From positions 4,898,001 through 4,962,000 of the forward strand of contig NZ_CP114283.1 of the NCBI RefSeq assembly GCF_027107535.1: a stretch of DNA of 64,000 nucleotides, in the 5' to 3' direction. The number at the start of each line of letters is the position of its first letter. Positions within the stretch are counted from its first letter, which is position 1. The position numbers and the translations under genes are program-made. Origin of the DNA: Streptomyces aurantiacus. GTDB lineage: Bacteria; Actinomycetota; Actinomycetes; Streptomycetales; Streptomycetaceae. Below are positions 34,742-44,065 of this stretch, one piece after another. The notes under the pieces were generated by a model, which had not been told where the DNA came from, searched no databases, and worked only from the letters and a program-made list of their open reading frames with translations.

Positions 34742-35728
34742 TCAGTCCTTGTCTCGCAGTACCCGGAACTGCAGGACGGTCAGCGCGACGATGAGGACGA
34801 AAATGACGTAGCCGGCGGCCGAGGCCACGTCGTAGTTGCCGTTGCCGAACTGGTCGTAGGCGTACATCGTGGCCGAGAGGGTGGAGTCCAGCGGTCCGCC
34901 CTGGGTCATGACGAACGGTTCGTCGAAGAACTGCAAATAGCCGATGCCGGTGGTCACAGCCGTGAGCAGCAGGGCGGGGCGCAGCAGCGGGAAGCTGACC
35001 CGCCAGAAGCGCTGCCAGGCCCCGGCGCCGTCGAGTTCGGCGGCCTCCATCAGGGAGTGGGGCACGGACTGCAGTCCGGCCAGCATGATGATCATGACGG
35101 TGCCGAGGTTGCGCCACACGGCCATGAGGATCATGACGGGCAGCGCGAAGCGGGTGTCGGCCAGCCAGGCGGGGCCATCGATCCCGAACCAGCCCAGGAC
35201 GGTGTTCACCAGTCCCGCCTGTGGGTCCAAGAGCGTCTTCCAGACCACGGCGATGGCCACGATGCTGGTGATGACCGGGAGGTAGAAGCCGACCCGGAAG
35301 ACGGCCCGGAAGCGGCGGATGCCGCGGTCGAGGGCGACCGCCGCGGCGAGCCCGGCCGCAAGCGTCAGAGGCAGACCCACCACGACGAACACGGCGGTGT
35401 TGCGCAGGGCGTGAACGAACTGCTCGTCCTGGAAGAGCCGCACGTAGTTGTCGAAGCCGGTGAACGACACATTCAGCGGGGTACGCAGGTCGGCGCTCTG
35501 GGTGTCGGTCAGGCTCATCAGCAGCGACCAGACGACCGGCAGCAGCATGAAGGCCAGGAACAGGGCGAGGAAGGGGGCGGCGAGGACCCAGGCGGCCCGG
35601 GCCTGCCTGCCGCGCGCCGTGCTCCGGAGCGCGAAGAGCCGGCGAGCGGCACTTCGCTGCGGCCCTGCGGTGCTCGGCTCGTGGGTGTCGCCCCGCCCGG
35701 GAGGCGTTTTCGTGAACATGGATGTCAT
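34742..35728 (-). CDS. ABC sugar permease, MalF type
   Basis: The 328-residue protein has six membrane segments and the EAA loop LMEAAELDGAGAWQRFWRVS. It is the first permease of the pair and follows the binding-protein gene by 33 bases. Together they form a CUT1-type importer for mono- or oligosaccharides. Confidence 0.92.
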   Translation of the reverse strand: MTSMFTKTPPGRGDTHEPSTAGPQRSAARRLFALRSTARGRQARAAWVLAAPFLALFLAFMLLPVVWSLLMSLTDTQSADLRTPLNVSFTGFDNYVRLFQDEQFVHALRNTAVFVVVGLPLTLAAGLAAAVALDRGIRRFRAVFRVGFYLPVITSIVAIAVVWKTLLDPQAGLVNTVLGWFGIDGPAWLADTRFALPVMILMAVWRNLGTVMIIMLAGLQSVPHSLMEAAELDGAGAWQRFWRVSFPLLRPALLLTAVTTGIGYLQFFDEPFVMTQGGPLDSTLSATMYAYDQFGNGNYDVASAAGYVIFVLIVALTVLQFRVLRDKD

Positions 35729-35761
35729 CCGTCCCTACGAGGGGTGCTCACGCCGCGGCGC

Positions 35762-37060
35762 TCAGCGGCCGGTGCCGATGGAGGTGGCCTTGGACTGCAG
35801 CGCCTGCTGCACCTGAGCCACCGTGGCCTTGCCGAGGGACAGCCTCTCCAGCTGGGAGTCGACTGCGTCAGCGATCTGCTGCCAGGTCCCGATGGCGGGC
35901 GGCGCCTTGCTGACCTTGAGCTGCTCGGCGAACGCCTTCATATTCTCGTCGTTACTCAGCTTCGCCTCGTCCCACGCGGTGGGCGAGGGCGGAACGTTGC
36001 CGGTGGCCTTGGCATAGGCCGCGAGGTTGGCCGGTTCGGTGAGGAACTGGGCGAACTTCCAAGCCGCGTCGGCGTTCTTGGCGTCCTTGAACACCGCCAG
36101 GTCGCTGCCGCCGGCGAACCCGGCGGGCTGCTTGGAGTACGGCAGCGGCGCGGTCTTCCACGTGCCGTCCAGCTTCGGGGTGTCGTTGTGGAGGCTGCCG
36201 CCGACCCCCGGCCCCTCCTGGTAGGTGGCGATCTGGCCGGCCTGGAACGCCGGCATGCTTTCCGTCTTGTCGGTCGGTGCCAGGCCCTGCTGGGGGATGC
36301 TCGCGTAGTACTCCAGCGCCTTGGCGACCTCGGGCGAGTCGAAGGTGAACTTCCCGGTCTTGGCGTCGTAGATGTCACCGCCCTGCTGCCAGACCAGCGG
36401 CAGCCAGAAGATCCAGGAGTTGAAGCCGATGTTCCACCCGGTTGAGTAGCGCAGCTTGGGATTCTGCTTGCCGGCGGTGGCCTGGATGGCCTTCAGGTCC
36501 TTCAGGTACCCGTCCCAGTCCGTGGCCGGGGCGCCCTTGATGCCGGCCTTCTCGGTCAGATCGGTGCGGTAGTAGACCACCATGGTGTTCGCGATGAACG
36601 GCACACCGTAGGACGTGTCCTTGTACTTGGTGGTGTCCCACTGGCCGGGGTAGAAGTCCGACGACTTGATCGATGCCGGGGTGGCCTGGAAGCCGTTCAT
36701 CGCGGCCATCTCGGCCATCCAGGTGGTGCCGATCACGGACATGTCCGGTGTGTTGCCACCGGCGATCGCGGTGGTCAGCTTGTCGTGGGCGGAGGCCCAC
36801 GGGACGGGAGTGATCTTGACGTGGGCGTCCGGGTTCTCCTGCTCGAACTTCTTGGCCAGGTTCTTCAGGGCGGGGTCGGTGTCACCCATGGACCACATGA
36901 CCACAGTTCCCTTGGCCTTGCCGCTGCCGATCTTCGCAGGAGCGTCCTTGCCGGGACCGGAGTCCGCGCTGCGGCCACAGCCGGTGGCCAGCAAGGCTGC
37001 TGTGATGGTGACGGACAGGGCCTGGACGGTTCTGACAGTGTGACGAGAGGTGGTACGCAT
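35762..37060 (-). CDS. ABC sugar-binding lipoprotein
   Basis: From ATG 37060 (AAGGAG eight bases upstream) the protein has 432 residues. The lipobox LLATGC places the lipidated Cys at residue 28. The rest is a family 1 solute-binding protein: VVMWSMGDTDPALKNLAKKF, then an ALEYYASIPQQG region and a C-terminal ALQSKATS. It captures the sugar outside the membrane for the two permeases downstream. The upstream in-frame extension is remnant sequence. Confidence 0.92.
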   Translation of the reverse strand: MRTTSRHTVRTVQALSVTITAALLATGCGRSADSGPGKDAPAKIGSGKAKGTVVMWSMGDTDPALKNLAKKFEQENPDAHVKITPVPWASAHDKLTTAIAGGNTPDMSVIGTTWMAEMAAMNGFQATPASIKSSDFYPGQWDTTKYKDTSYGVPFIANTMVVYYRTDLTEKAGIKGAPATDWDGYLKDLKAIQATAGKQNPKLRYSTGWNIGFNSWIFWLPLVWQQGGDIYDAKTGKFTFDSPEVAKALEYYASIPQQGLAPTDKTESMPAFQAGQIATYQEGPGVGGSLHNDTPKLDGTWKTAPLPYSKQPAGFAGGSDLAVFKDAKNADAAWKFAQFLTEPANLAAYAKATGNVPPSPTAWDEAKLSNDENMKAFAEQLKVSKAPPAIGTWQQIADAVDSQLERLSLGKATVAQVQQALQSKATSIGTGR

Positions 37061-37159
37061 CGTGCGGCTCCTTTTGCCGTTGAGCGGTACAGGACTCGGG
37101 GGGCAGAAGACGAGAACGGTCGGGGGGACCGGCAGGGCCAGGTCACGGGTCACAGACCT

Positions 37160-37440
37160 GGGGCCGGCGGTGTCGCCGACGGTCAGGCGCAGATCACGGC
37201 TGCAGCGTCCGACGCGGAGCGGGTAGCGGCCGGGCTGGGTGTGCCAGGCGTACCGTTCGGTGTCCCGGATCGGAAACGGCGGGCGAGCACGTGCACCTCG
37301 GCGGTGACGCGTGATCCTGGGTTCGCGTGGATGGCGGTGAAGCCGTCCGGCACGCGGGCAGGCCGATCGGGCCGACGTGTGCAGCGGCTTCAGCTGGACC
37401 TGAACGACCTACCGGCCCGCCCGAGGGCCGGTGTTGGTCG
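37160..37440 (-). pseudogene. Decayed C-terminal part of a GH3 glycosidase
   Basis: Reading minus, three frames in succession give the Fn3-like end of a GH3 enzyme: TNTGPRAGR then a TAG stop then VVQVQL; next PDGFTAIHANPGSRVTAEVH; next YAWHTQPGRYPLRVGRCSRD then LRLTVGD. A nonsense codon and two frame changes separate them. It fills the gap between the lacI-type gene and the binding-protein gene, so an earlier glycosidase gene stood here. Confidence 0.7.
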
Positions 37441-37620
37441 TTCCACGGCCAACTGGGGTCCGTCCCCGCCTGCGGGGCTGGAATGGGCGGCGGAGACGGA
37501 CGGTTCAGGAACGGTGGCGACTCATACGTCCACCGGGTGCGGCCGGCAGCCCTGACCAGGCCAGAGGGCGGACTAAGCCCTTGGCCGTCCGGGGATCGGT
37601 GGCCGCGCGATGACGTCGCG

Positions 37621-38628
37621 TCAGTTTAGGTTCGGCTGAAACGACGATCCACGGATCACGAGGCTGGTCGGAATGGTGCGCGAGGGGGCGGCCTCCGGCG
37701 ATCCGCGCACGTGGTCCAGGAGCAGACGCGCCGCCGCCTCACCCATCTCCCACATCGGCTGGCGGATGGTGGTCAGTGCCGGATAGGTGTACGACGCCAG
37801 CTCGACGTCGTCGAAGCCCACCACGGCGACATCCCGTGGAATCTCAAGGCCGGCGCCGTGCAACGCGGCGAGCACGCCGGCCGCCGAGGGGTCGTTGTGC
37901 CCGAAGACCGCGTCGAACTCCACGCCGTCCGCGAGAGCTTGCGCGACCGCGCTCCGGCTGTTTTCGAACTGGAAGTCGCCGCAGATGATGCGGCGCTGGT
38001 CGAGTTCGATCCCGGCCTGCGCATAGACTTCCACGAAGCCGCCCAGCCGTTCCCGGGTGCAGCCGTACGCCTCGGGACCGGTCACCACCAGCGGACGACG
38101 GCGCCCGATTTCCAGCAGGTGCCGTGCGGCCTGCTCGCCCCCCTCCCGGTTGGTGGTGGCCACGTAGGGGAATCCAGGCCGCTGGAAGCGGTCGTCGATC
38201 AGCACCACCGGCAGCCCCGCTTCGTGCAGTTCCGTGATGTATCCCAGGGCCCCCTCAGGCTCGAGCACGAGCAGACCGTCGAACGACTTGGCAGCGACCT
38301 GCAGGCCCAGCCTGCGCAGTGACTCCTCACCGCGGTTCCAGGTCAGCATGCGCAGTCCGAAGCCCTCGTTCTCCAGCGTGTCGACGACCGCCTGCACGAT
38401 GCCGGACCAGACCCAGGCCAGATCAGGGACCAGCATGCCGATCATCTGTGTCGTGCCGCGGGCAAGCCCTACAGCCCCGGCGCTCGGCACATAGCCGAGC
38501 TCCGAGATCGCCTTGCGGACCTTCAAGACGGTGTTCTCGTGGATCTCGCCTTTGCCGTTCAGCACCCGCGAGACCGTCGTCTTGCTGACTCCCGCCCGCG
38601 CGGCCACGTCAGCGATCGTTATTCCCAT
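37621..38628 (-). CDS. LacI-family sugar regulator
   Basis: The 335-residue protein starts at ATG 38628 (GGAGGGGAG upstream). The N-terminal LacI DNA-binding domain reads ITIADVAARAGVSKTTVSRVL followed by the hinge helix. The ligand-binding domain has AVFGHNDPSAAGVLAALHGAG and VAVVGFDDVELASYTYP. It most likely represses the importer and glycosidase genes downstream and is released by the imported sugar. The palindrome at 38704-38753, 75 bases upstream, is the likely operator. Confidence 0.92.
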   Translation of the reverse strand: MGITIADVAARAGVSKTTVSRVLNGKGEIHENTVLKVRKAISELGYVPSAGAVGLARGTTQMIGMLVPDLAWVWSGIVQAVVDTLENEGFGLRMLTWNRGEESLRRLGLQVAAKSFDGLLVLEPEGALGYITELHEAGLPVVLIDDRFQRPGFPYVATTNREGGEQAARHLLEIGRRRPLVVTGPEAYGCTRERLGGFVEVYAQAGIELDQRRIICGDFQFENSRSAVAQALADGVEFDAVFGHNDPSAAGVLAALHGAGLEIPRDVAVVGFDDVELASYTYPALTTIRQPMWEMGEAAARLLLDHVRGSPEAAPSRTIPTSLVIRGSSFQPNLN

Positions 38629-38703
38629 GCCACTCTCCCCTCCCTCCATACAACGGCGGAAGACAGTCCTCCCGCACCGAAGGACCGATCGTACAAAGAC
38701 TCG

Positions 38704-38753
38704 CGGAACCGGTACCGAAAGCGATCCCGGAACCGGTTTCGGTACCGGTTCCG
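38704..38753. promoter_or_regulatory. LacI-type operator cluster
   Basis: CGGAACCGGTACCGAAA at 38704-38720 is repeated in exact reverse complement at 38737-38753, and a third half-site CGGAACCGG lies between at 38728. The CCGG-centred dyads match the style of LacI-family operators. It lies directly upstream of the regulator gene. Confidence 0.7.
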
Positions 38754-38886
38754 GGATTGAAGCACCGAGATGTCCCACCGGTCAACACACTGGACCCAAC
38801 TCGGAAACAAAGAATTTCCGACCCGCGACCGGCACGCCGTCACCCCGAGCAGGTCGGACGGCCTCGCACGCAACGCGCTGCGGTAA

Positions 38887-39621
38887 AAAAGATCACCTCT
38901 CGCAGGAGCAGTTTCCGTCGTCACCGCGGCGGTCTCCATCGACTGGTCCGCGATTGCCGCTGCCGATACGCCGCGCGGACGGCAGGACCGGATCATCATC
39001 GCCCACGGCGCCGACAACCTGCCCAGCCGCACGGCGTCCGACTGGGTCACCTACGCCGACCATGTCGTAGCGGTCACTGCCACCGCGGAGAAGGAGACCC
39101 CGCCGGCGCAGTCGGAACTCGACCGCGGCGAAGGACTCATCGGCCGGGCCGTGACGCTGAGGATCGACCAGGTTGTCTGGTCGCGTGCCGACGCGCCGAA
39201 AGCGGCACCGAGCACCTGGGTCCGTCCCTCCATGGGCTGGCAGTTCACCGACGGTGACATCAACAACCGCGTCAAGGTGGCCAAGGCTGACAGCCCTCGG
39301 ATCCAGGCGGGTCACAGTTACACCGTCGCCATCGTGTGGGAAGAAGACCCCTGCTCCCCCGAGGGCGGCCGATGGCGCGGTCTGGGTGCCGGATCCACCG
39401 TCCCGTATGACAACAACAGGATCGGCGAAGGCGAGTTGGAGGGCCGGGAGCGTACCGCAGAACAGGCACGCCAGGTCCTGGACGAGGGCGGCCCCAACAT
39501 CGGCCTGAAGGACGAGATGGCCGGCAAGGACACGGCGCATCTCGCCTCCGCACTCATGGCCGCCGAACCGGACGAGTCCAGGCAGTTCGCACAGGAGCCG
39601 ACAGCAGACACCTGCACCTGA
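38887..39621 (+). pseudogene. Secreted-type hypothetical protein, start lost
   Basis: Coding character in one frame runs from about 38887 to the stop at 39621, but no start codon is found until GTG 39151. The upstream part reads as the end of a signal peptide (LAGAVSVVTAAVS ... AAADTPRG) and a soluble domain with TASDWVTYADHVVAVTATA. Just upstream, another frame reads VKKITSR, which would fit the missing N-terminus. A frame change near 38905 and a lost start would explain it. The fold and function are unknown. Confidence 0.55.
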
Positions 39622-39842
39622 CCCGACCACTCAGCGGAACGGGACCGTCGGCTGCCACGCCACGGTCCCTCCGGCTGATGGGCGCGGGCCTCCACCGAGA
39701 ACCGGGGAGCACTCACACGGACTCTGCCTCAGACCGGCCGTCGCTGTAGCGGCGGCTGAACACTCGCCGCGGACGATTCCCGGCTCGGACGAACGTTTCC
39801 CATGACTGCCCCGTCATTAAGGAAACGAGGAAGGACCTGTAC

Positions 39843-40379
39843 ATGGCCAGAGGGCGTGGCGCACGACGGCCCGGTGAGGACGATCAGCCGGCCTTGGTCG
39901 ATCCGGCCGAGGTCAGGCGCGTGCGCGCGGTGCTGGCGCTGGGCGGCGTGCCATGGGATGCGCTGGACGACGGTGTGCAGCGCGTCAGGCTCAAGCTGCT
40001 TGAGGAACAGGCCGACCCGACGCGACCGAAGGTGCGCGATCCCCTGGCCTGGCTCACTGTTGTCGCCTCCCGTGTAGCCAGTGACTGGCATCGCTCACAG
40101 AGCAGAGACGCCGGGCTGCGTCGGCGCCTGGCCGAGCGCTGGTCCCAGCCGCCTGTGGAGCATTCCGAGGAACAGCGCCTGCTCGCCCTGGCGGTGGCGG
40201 ACGAACTGGAATCGATGCTCCCGGCCCACCGGCAGGTCCTGGTGCTGCGCTACTACGCGGATCTGCCCATCCGTGAGATCGCGCAACTCCTGGACGTCCC
40301 TGAAGGAACCGTCAAGAGCCGCTTGCACGCGGCTCAGGCCGCAATGCGGGCGCGGCTGCGCCAGGTGGAGGCGATCTGA
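39843..40379 (+). CDS. ECF-type sigma factor
   Basis: The 178-residue protein has a sigma-2 region (DDGVQRVRLKLLEE, then PLAWLTVVASRVASDWHRSQ) and a typical sigma-4 helix-turn-helix (LPAHRQVLVLRYYADLPIRE, then IAQLLDVPEGTVKSRLHAAQ). The N-terminal region is short and divergent. The ribosome site GAAGGA precedes the ATG. One base separates its stop from the next gene, whose membrane-anchored product is probably its regulator. Confidence 0.88.
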   Translation: MARGRGARRPGEDDQPALVDPAEVRRVRAVLALGGVPWDALDDGVQRVRLKLLEEQADPTRPKVRDPLAWLTVVASRVASDWHRSQSRDAGLRRRLAERWSQPPVEHSEEQRLLALAVADELESMLPAHRQVLVLRYYADLPIREIAQLLDVPEGTVKSRLHAAQAAMRARLRQVEAI

Positions 40380-40380
40380 C

Positions 40381-40998
40381 ATGACCCCGTTGACCGGCCC
40401 GGAGGAGGACCAGCTGCGGCTGGCCCTCGGCATGATCGGTGAAGCGGCCGAAGAGGGAGAGAGCGACTCTGCTCAGGGTCCGCGCCGCGTCTGGATGAAG
40501 CGTCCCGGCACGATTGCCGGCGCGTTGGTCGCTGCCGCGGCCGTCGGCCTGGTTCTCCTGGCGTACGGGCTTGCTGATGATGGTTCTGCCGGTTCCCGGC
40601 AGGATCAGGGACAGGCTCTGACCGAGGTGGAACGGATTGCCTGCTCGCCGAAGATCGTCGAAGGAGACATCGCGGCGATAAAGGAGCACCCCGAACAGGC
40701 CGACGCCGTGAAAGTCACGCTCACCGTCACGGACTGGATCAAGCCGAAGCAGGGCTCTCAGCGACAGATCCAGTTCACCACCATGAGCGGCAAGTGGAAG
40801 GGCGAGCCTGCTTACTCGACGGGGGAACACCTGCTGGTGGTTGTCATGGACCGTCCCGACGAGCCGTCCGAGACCTTCCGGGTCGACGGCGCCGGGACAT
40901 CACGGACCCTGGCAGCCGCCCGCAGCCGGATCGTCAAGGATCTACCCGCGGCAGCAAAGACGGAGTGCCCTGCCTTCTGGCGCAATCGAGACGAGTAG
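40381..40998 (+). CDS. Membrane-anchored partner of the ECF sigma factor
   Basis: From ATG 40381 the protein has 205 residues. A short acidic N-terminus (TPLTGPEEDQLRLALGMIGE) is followed by one membrane segment (about residues 43-61) and a 140-residue external domain with two Cys. Position, topology and tight spacing suggest an anti-sigma factor. No zinc-binding HxxxCxxC motif is seen, so it would be a different class. Confidence 0.7.
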   Translation: MTPLTGPEEDQLRLALGMIGEAAEEGESDSAQGPRRVWMKRPGTIAGALVAAAAVGLVLLAYGLADDGSAGSRQDQGQALTEVERIACSPKIVEGDIAAIKEHPEQADAVKVTLTVTDWIKPKQGSQRQIQFTTMSGKWKGEPAYSTGEHLLVVVMDRPDEPSETFRVDGAGTSRTLAAARSRIVKDLPAAAKTECPAFWRNRDE

Positions 40999-41049
40999 AG
41001 CACGGGGCGCACGGAACGTTGACCTGGAACCGGCTGTGGTGCGATGGGC

Positions 41050-41214
41050 CCAGCGAGGTAGAGGTCGGTACAGCGTGTGCCCGACGTTGATCACGCTGGC
41101 CTGGTACTGCTTCTGCACCATGACCCGGTGAACGACCAGCCGCTCCGCCGGATCGGTGAACCGTCGCAGCAGGAACTGGGGAACGAAGTGGTGCTTCTTG
41201 GGATGGTCGGGCAC
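41050..41214 (-). pseudogene. N-terminal fragment of a DUF4238 gene
   Basis: The minus-strand frame begins MPDHPKKHHFVPQFLLRRFT, the hallmark start of DUF4238 proteins, and continues to about KQYQASVINVGHTLYRP. Then the reading turns into unrelated Arg-rich sequence opposite the sigma-partner gene. About 55 of roughly 300 residues remain. Confidence 0.65.
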
Positions 41215-41215
41215 A

Positions 41216-41590
41216 TCAGCCCCAGCTCTTCAGCGCTTCCGCGACCTGGCGGACGTCGCAGCGGCCCTCGACGACCTCGACGACCAGCGTGATCGCCTCC
41301 TGGCTGCCGACCTTGACCTGGATGCCGCTGGCGTGGAGATAGGCGTAGGCGGCCTGAGCCGCGAAGAGTTCGTTCGAGTGCTCAAGGGCAGGAAGCCGTG
41401 CGAGAGCGTGCAGGATCGCAGCAGCTCGGTGGTGTGCGGCTGGGTAGACCAGGGTTCCCATGACCTCGTGCCGGTGGCGGGCGACGGCGGCGGCCAGCGC
41501 CCCGTAGTCGGTCACATCGGGATCGCCGGGCACGAGGTTCTGCGCGATATCCAGCAGCCATCGCTCATCGATGACCACAACAGGCGGCAT
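41216..41590 (-). CDS. Doc/Fic-like toxin
   Basis: The 124-residue protein resembles Doc-type toxins: DERWLLDIAQNLVPGDPDVT, then DYGALAAAVARHRHEV, then a long helix where the Fic motif should be. That segment reads PALEHSNELFAAQAAYAYLH instead of the canonical HPFxxGNKR pattern, so the catalytic His and Arg are not at the expected places. It overlaps the antitoxin gene (TGATG). It may be a divergent or inactive toxin. Confidence 0.7.
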   Translation of the reverse strand: MPPVVVIDERWLLDIAQNLVPGDPDVTDYGALAAAVARHRHEVMGTLVYPAAHHRAAAILHALARLPALEHSNELFAAQAAYAYLHASGIQVKVGSQEAITLVVEVVEGRCDVRQVAEALKSWG

Positions 41591-41811
41591 CAGGCGGCGT
41601 GGCTGCTGGGACCGGTCCCGAAGCGGTCGGCGAAGGCCTGCCCGTGCTCCTCGACGAAGGCCTTCGCTCCCTCAAGGAACCGGGTTCGCGCAAGGTCGTC
41701 GGTCAGCCGCCGGCTCGCGTACTGATCTGGTTCCTCATGGTCGTCAGCGGCGCGACGGCGCAGCTCTTCGAACGTCTCGTCGTCGACCTTGATACGGATC
41801 TCCTTCGCCAT
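41590..41811 (-). CDS. Antitoxin of the Doc/Fic-like pair
   Basis: A 73-residue acidic protein, MAKEIRIKVDDETFEELRRR, with a ribbon-helix-helix-like N-terminus and a helical C-terminus that could wrap the toxin. It lies immediately upstream of, and overlaps, the toxin gene, the usual order for type II toxin-antitoxin operons. Confidence 0.65.
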   Translation of the reverse strand: MAKEIRIKVDDETFEELRRRAADDHEEPDQYASRRLTDDLARTRFLEGAKAFVEEHGQAFADRFGTGPSSHAA

Positions 41812-41876
41812 GCCCCCACGGTAGCCGGACCCGGTCCCCGGCGGGGAGGGATGGGCGGAGCGGTCTGCCAGGAGGA

Positions 41877-42189
41877 ATGAGTCCGCGAGGACTGCTTCAG
41901 GGGCTCAGGCAACTGCTGGAGTGGTGGGCGGTAGGGATCAACATTCCCGTCGACGAGCGGGTCAAGCCGGAGCGGTTCTCCCGCACGGCGGCCTCCCACC
42001 TCCTTGACCTGGGCTACAGCGCCAGCTACCTCAAGGCTTGGGCCAAGGGCCTCTACGCCGCGCGCCACCACTGCGGACATAGCGGATGGTGCCGCCGAGC
42101 TCGCGCGGACGTCGGCCCGAGCGTACGAGGTGCTGGTGGCGCTGGAGAAGGTGCCCCAGCGGCAGCTCGCCGAACCGCTGGAGCGCTGA
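41877..42189 (+). pseudogene. Frame-broken remnant of an unknown gene
   Basis: One frame reads LLEWWAVGINIPVDERVKPE, then RTAASHLLDLGYSASYLKAW, to about 42075. Another then reads ADIADGAAELARTSARAYEV and LVALEKVPQRQLAEPLER to the stop at 42187-42189. Both parts look coding and of one protein, so a frameshift near 42075 splits it. Start and end are both uncertain. Confidence 0.5.
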
Positions 42190-42612
42190 ACGACAAGGGC
42201 AAGGTCATCGCCCAGCGCGAGGCCGAGTTTCACCTCTCCGAACTCGAAGATCTGGGGGTGAGCAGGAACAGCACCAAGTAGCAGCCCTCGAGGGCAAGGG
42301 AGCCCAACAGCACGGTCATCCAGTCTTGAGGAGGGGCTCGCGCTGCTTGGCCGCGACGATGAGTTGTCCGTGGGCAGCCCCCGGGCTTCCAGCACCTGGA
42401 ACATCAGGTCTTCGAATGCCTCCAGATCCGCGCGGGCGGCCTGGACCTGGACCGAAGTCTGCGGTGCGGGAAACGGGCAGGTTGCCAGGCTTGGGATGCA
42501 GGGATTCAGGTGAGCAGGGCGGTGATGGCCGCGGTCACGGCGGCAGCGAGGGTAATGGCCGCGGCGAAAGCGGTGGGGACTCCCTGCAGGCCGGGGTCAG
42601 CCACGCGGCACA
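42190..42612. other. Decayed sequence with small coding scraps
   Basis: No intact gene. On the minus strand short scraps are visible: AARADLEAFEDLMFQVLEAR near 42400-42450, GQLIVAAKQREPLLKTG before a stop near 42320, and a hydrophobic tail (GVPTAFAAAITLAAAVTAAI) ending near 42510. Confidence 0.4.
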
Positions 42613-43354
42613 CGTCGATGGACTACGTACCGTCTCCCTGGTCGAACCCGGCAGCAGGCTCACGGTCCTGGACGTACCCAAGTGGCTAGCACGCTCCCTG
42701 CGACACCACCATCTGCCCGACGTGGCCTTCGGCACACGGCAACCAGTGCCGGACCTCGTGCCCAGCCGTTTCCACGATTACCAACAGAGCTACGAACAGG
42801 GACTGTCGGGCACAAATCCGCCAGGCGGGAGCGTCGACGCCACCCTGCGGGTCCTGCACGCGCTGGGCAGGGCCGAGAGCGACCACGACACCTCTCCCCG
42901 AGACAAGGCGACCGCCGCCGCTGCCGCCGCTGCCTGGCTCTGCTCGCCCGAGGGCCTCGTACGACAGCGCGCGCGGGAAGTCGATCTCGCGCCGCTGCTT
43001 GCGGTCTGCCGTCTTGGCGGATTGCTCGGCCGCAGCGCCGGTGGCCTGCCCGCCGGTTGGCAGGCGTATCTTCTGGGGCGGCTGGGTGCCCGGGCGGTGA
43101 GTTCGCTGCACGCCGAAGCGCTGGTCACCCAGTGGCTGACGCGCACCGACCGGCACCGCGAAGCGGCGGATCCCTGGCCGCGGCTGCGCACCGTCGAGCC
43201 CAAGGCCGAACTCGCCGCGCGCGAAGTGAGCAGGGTCCTCGACTTCGGGACGAGCGTCATCGGACGCCCTGCGGCCGGACTGCCGGAGAGCGACGCCGCA
43301 CTGGTGGCGCGTGCGCTCCTGGCAGCCGTTGGCGCGCTACCGTCCGACGAGTAG
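42613..43354 (+). CDS. Hypothetical protein, N-terminus uncertain
   Basis: Strong coding character begins around 42613 (VDGLRTVSLVEPGSRLTVLD) and runs about 247 residues to the stop at 43352-43354. The frame is open upstream to 42086, but no plausible start with ribosome binding site is seen at the border of coding character, so the N-terminus may be lost or fused. The protein is helical and soluble, with an Ala-rich middle. It is not recognised. Confidence 0.5.
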
Positions 43355-43741
43355 CCTGCGCGGGGACAGTCCGATCCTCTGGCCGACCTGGGCGCCGCGG
43401 TGCGCCCCGCGCGAACGGAGCCAACACCCGCGTGGCCGGCCCCGGGGCTCCTCAGGGCAACCAGACGCCGGTATGAGCCGCTTTTCTCGCCTCCGAAGGC
43501 CGTGGAGAGCCATCGCTCGTGTGCCAGCGCATCAGGCCAGGTCCCGGTCAGCACCGAGGCGGCGACCTCGGTCACGCAGCGTCCACCGCCCTCTGCGTGC
43601 AGTCGGATGCCCGCTCCTCCCAACGGCGCAGCCCGATGTGCCGACGCGGGGCATGCGACGGAAGCTGGTGGCTGGGTCCTCGCGTCTGCCTACTGATCCC
43701 AGCCTTCTTGCAGCAGCAGCTTCGCCCGTCTCTGGAGGCCC
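43355..43741. other. Gap without a supported gene
   Basis: Frames here lack starts and coding bias. I see no repeat or clear promoter. Confidence 0.4.
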
Positions 43742-44065
43742 GTGATGGCGCAGACAGAAGCTTTGTCCCCTCCGGTCATTGAGGGGGTCATCAGCGATTG
43801 CGCGCGGGCAGTCGCCGTCAGCGGTGTGGTTGCCGGGGCTACGGTTCGGATTTTCGCCAACGGAACGGAAGTGGTGGGCACGGCCGCCCCCTACCTCGGG
43901 TGGTGGCACATCACGACCCGTCCCCTGGTGGCGGGTGAGGTCATCGCGGCGGTGCAGGAGGTGGGCGGGAACGAGTCCTTCCCCTCGCGTCGGCCGGTCA
44001 CCGTGCAGTACCTCACCCAGGCAGCTGACCCCATGCCCATCCCGGAGATCAGCCAACCGGTGTAG
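43742..44065 (+). CDS. Hypothetical protein, possible Ig-like domain
   Basis: About 106 residues from the adjoining GTG/ATG pair at 43742-43747. The sequence is beta-rich: PPVIEGVISDCARAVAVSGV, then GATVRIFANGTEVVGTA and GEVIAAVQEVGGNES. This resembles one bacterial Ig-like repeat. There is no signal peptide. It could be a fragment of a longer repeat protein. Confidence 0.45.
   Translation: MMAQTEALSPPVIEGVISDCARAVAVSGVVAGATVRIFANGTEVVGTAAPYLGWWHITTRPLVAGEVIAAVQEVGGNESFPSRRPVTVQYLTQAADPMPIPEISQPV

Noticed and set aside
32886..35117. A 743-residue minus-strand open frame
   Set aside because: It runs in another frame across the GH3 and permease genes and reads as Arg/Pro-rich filler.
33677..36445. 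A 922-residue plus-strand open frame
   Set aside because: It is the antisense shadow of the two permeases and the binding-protein gene; composition is Gly/Glu/Gln-rich with no domain.
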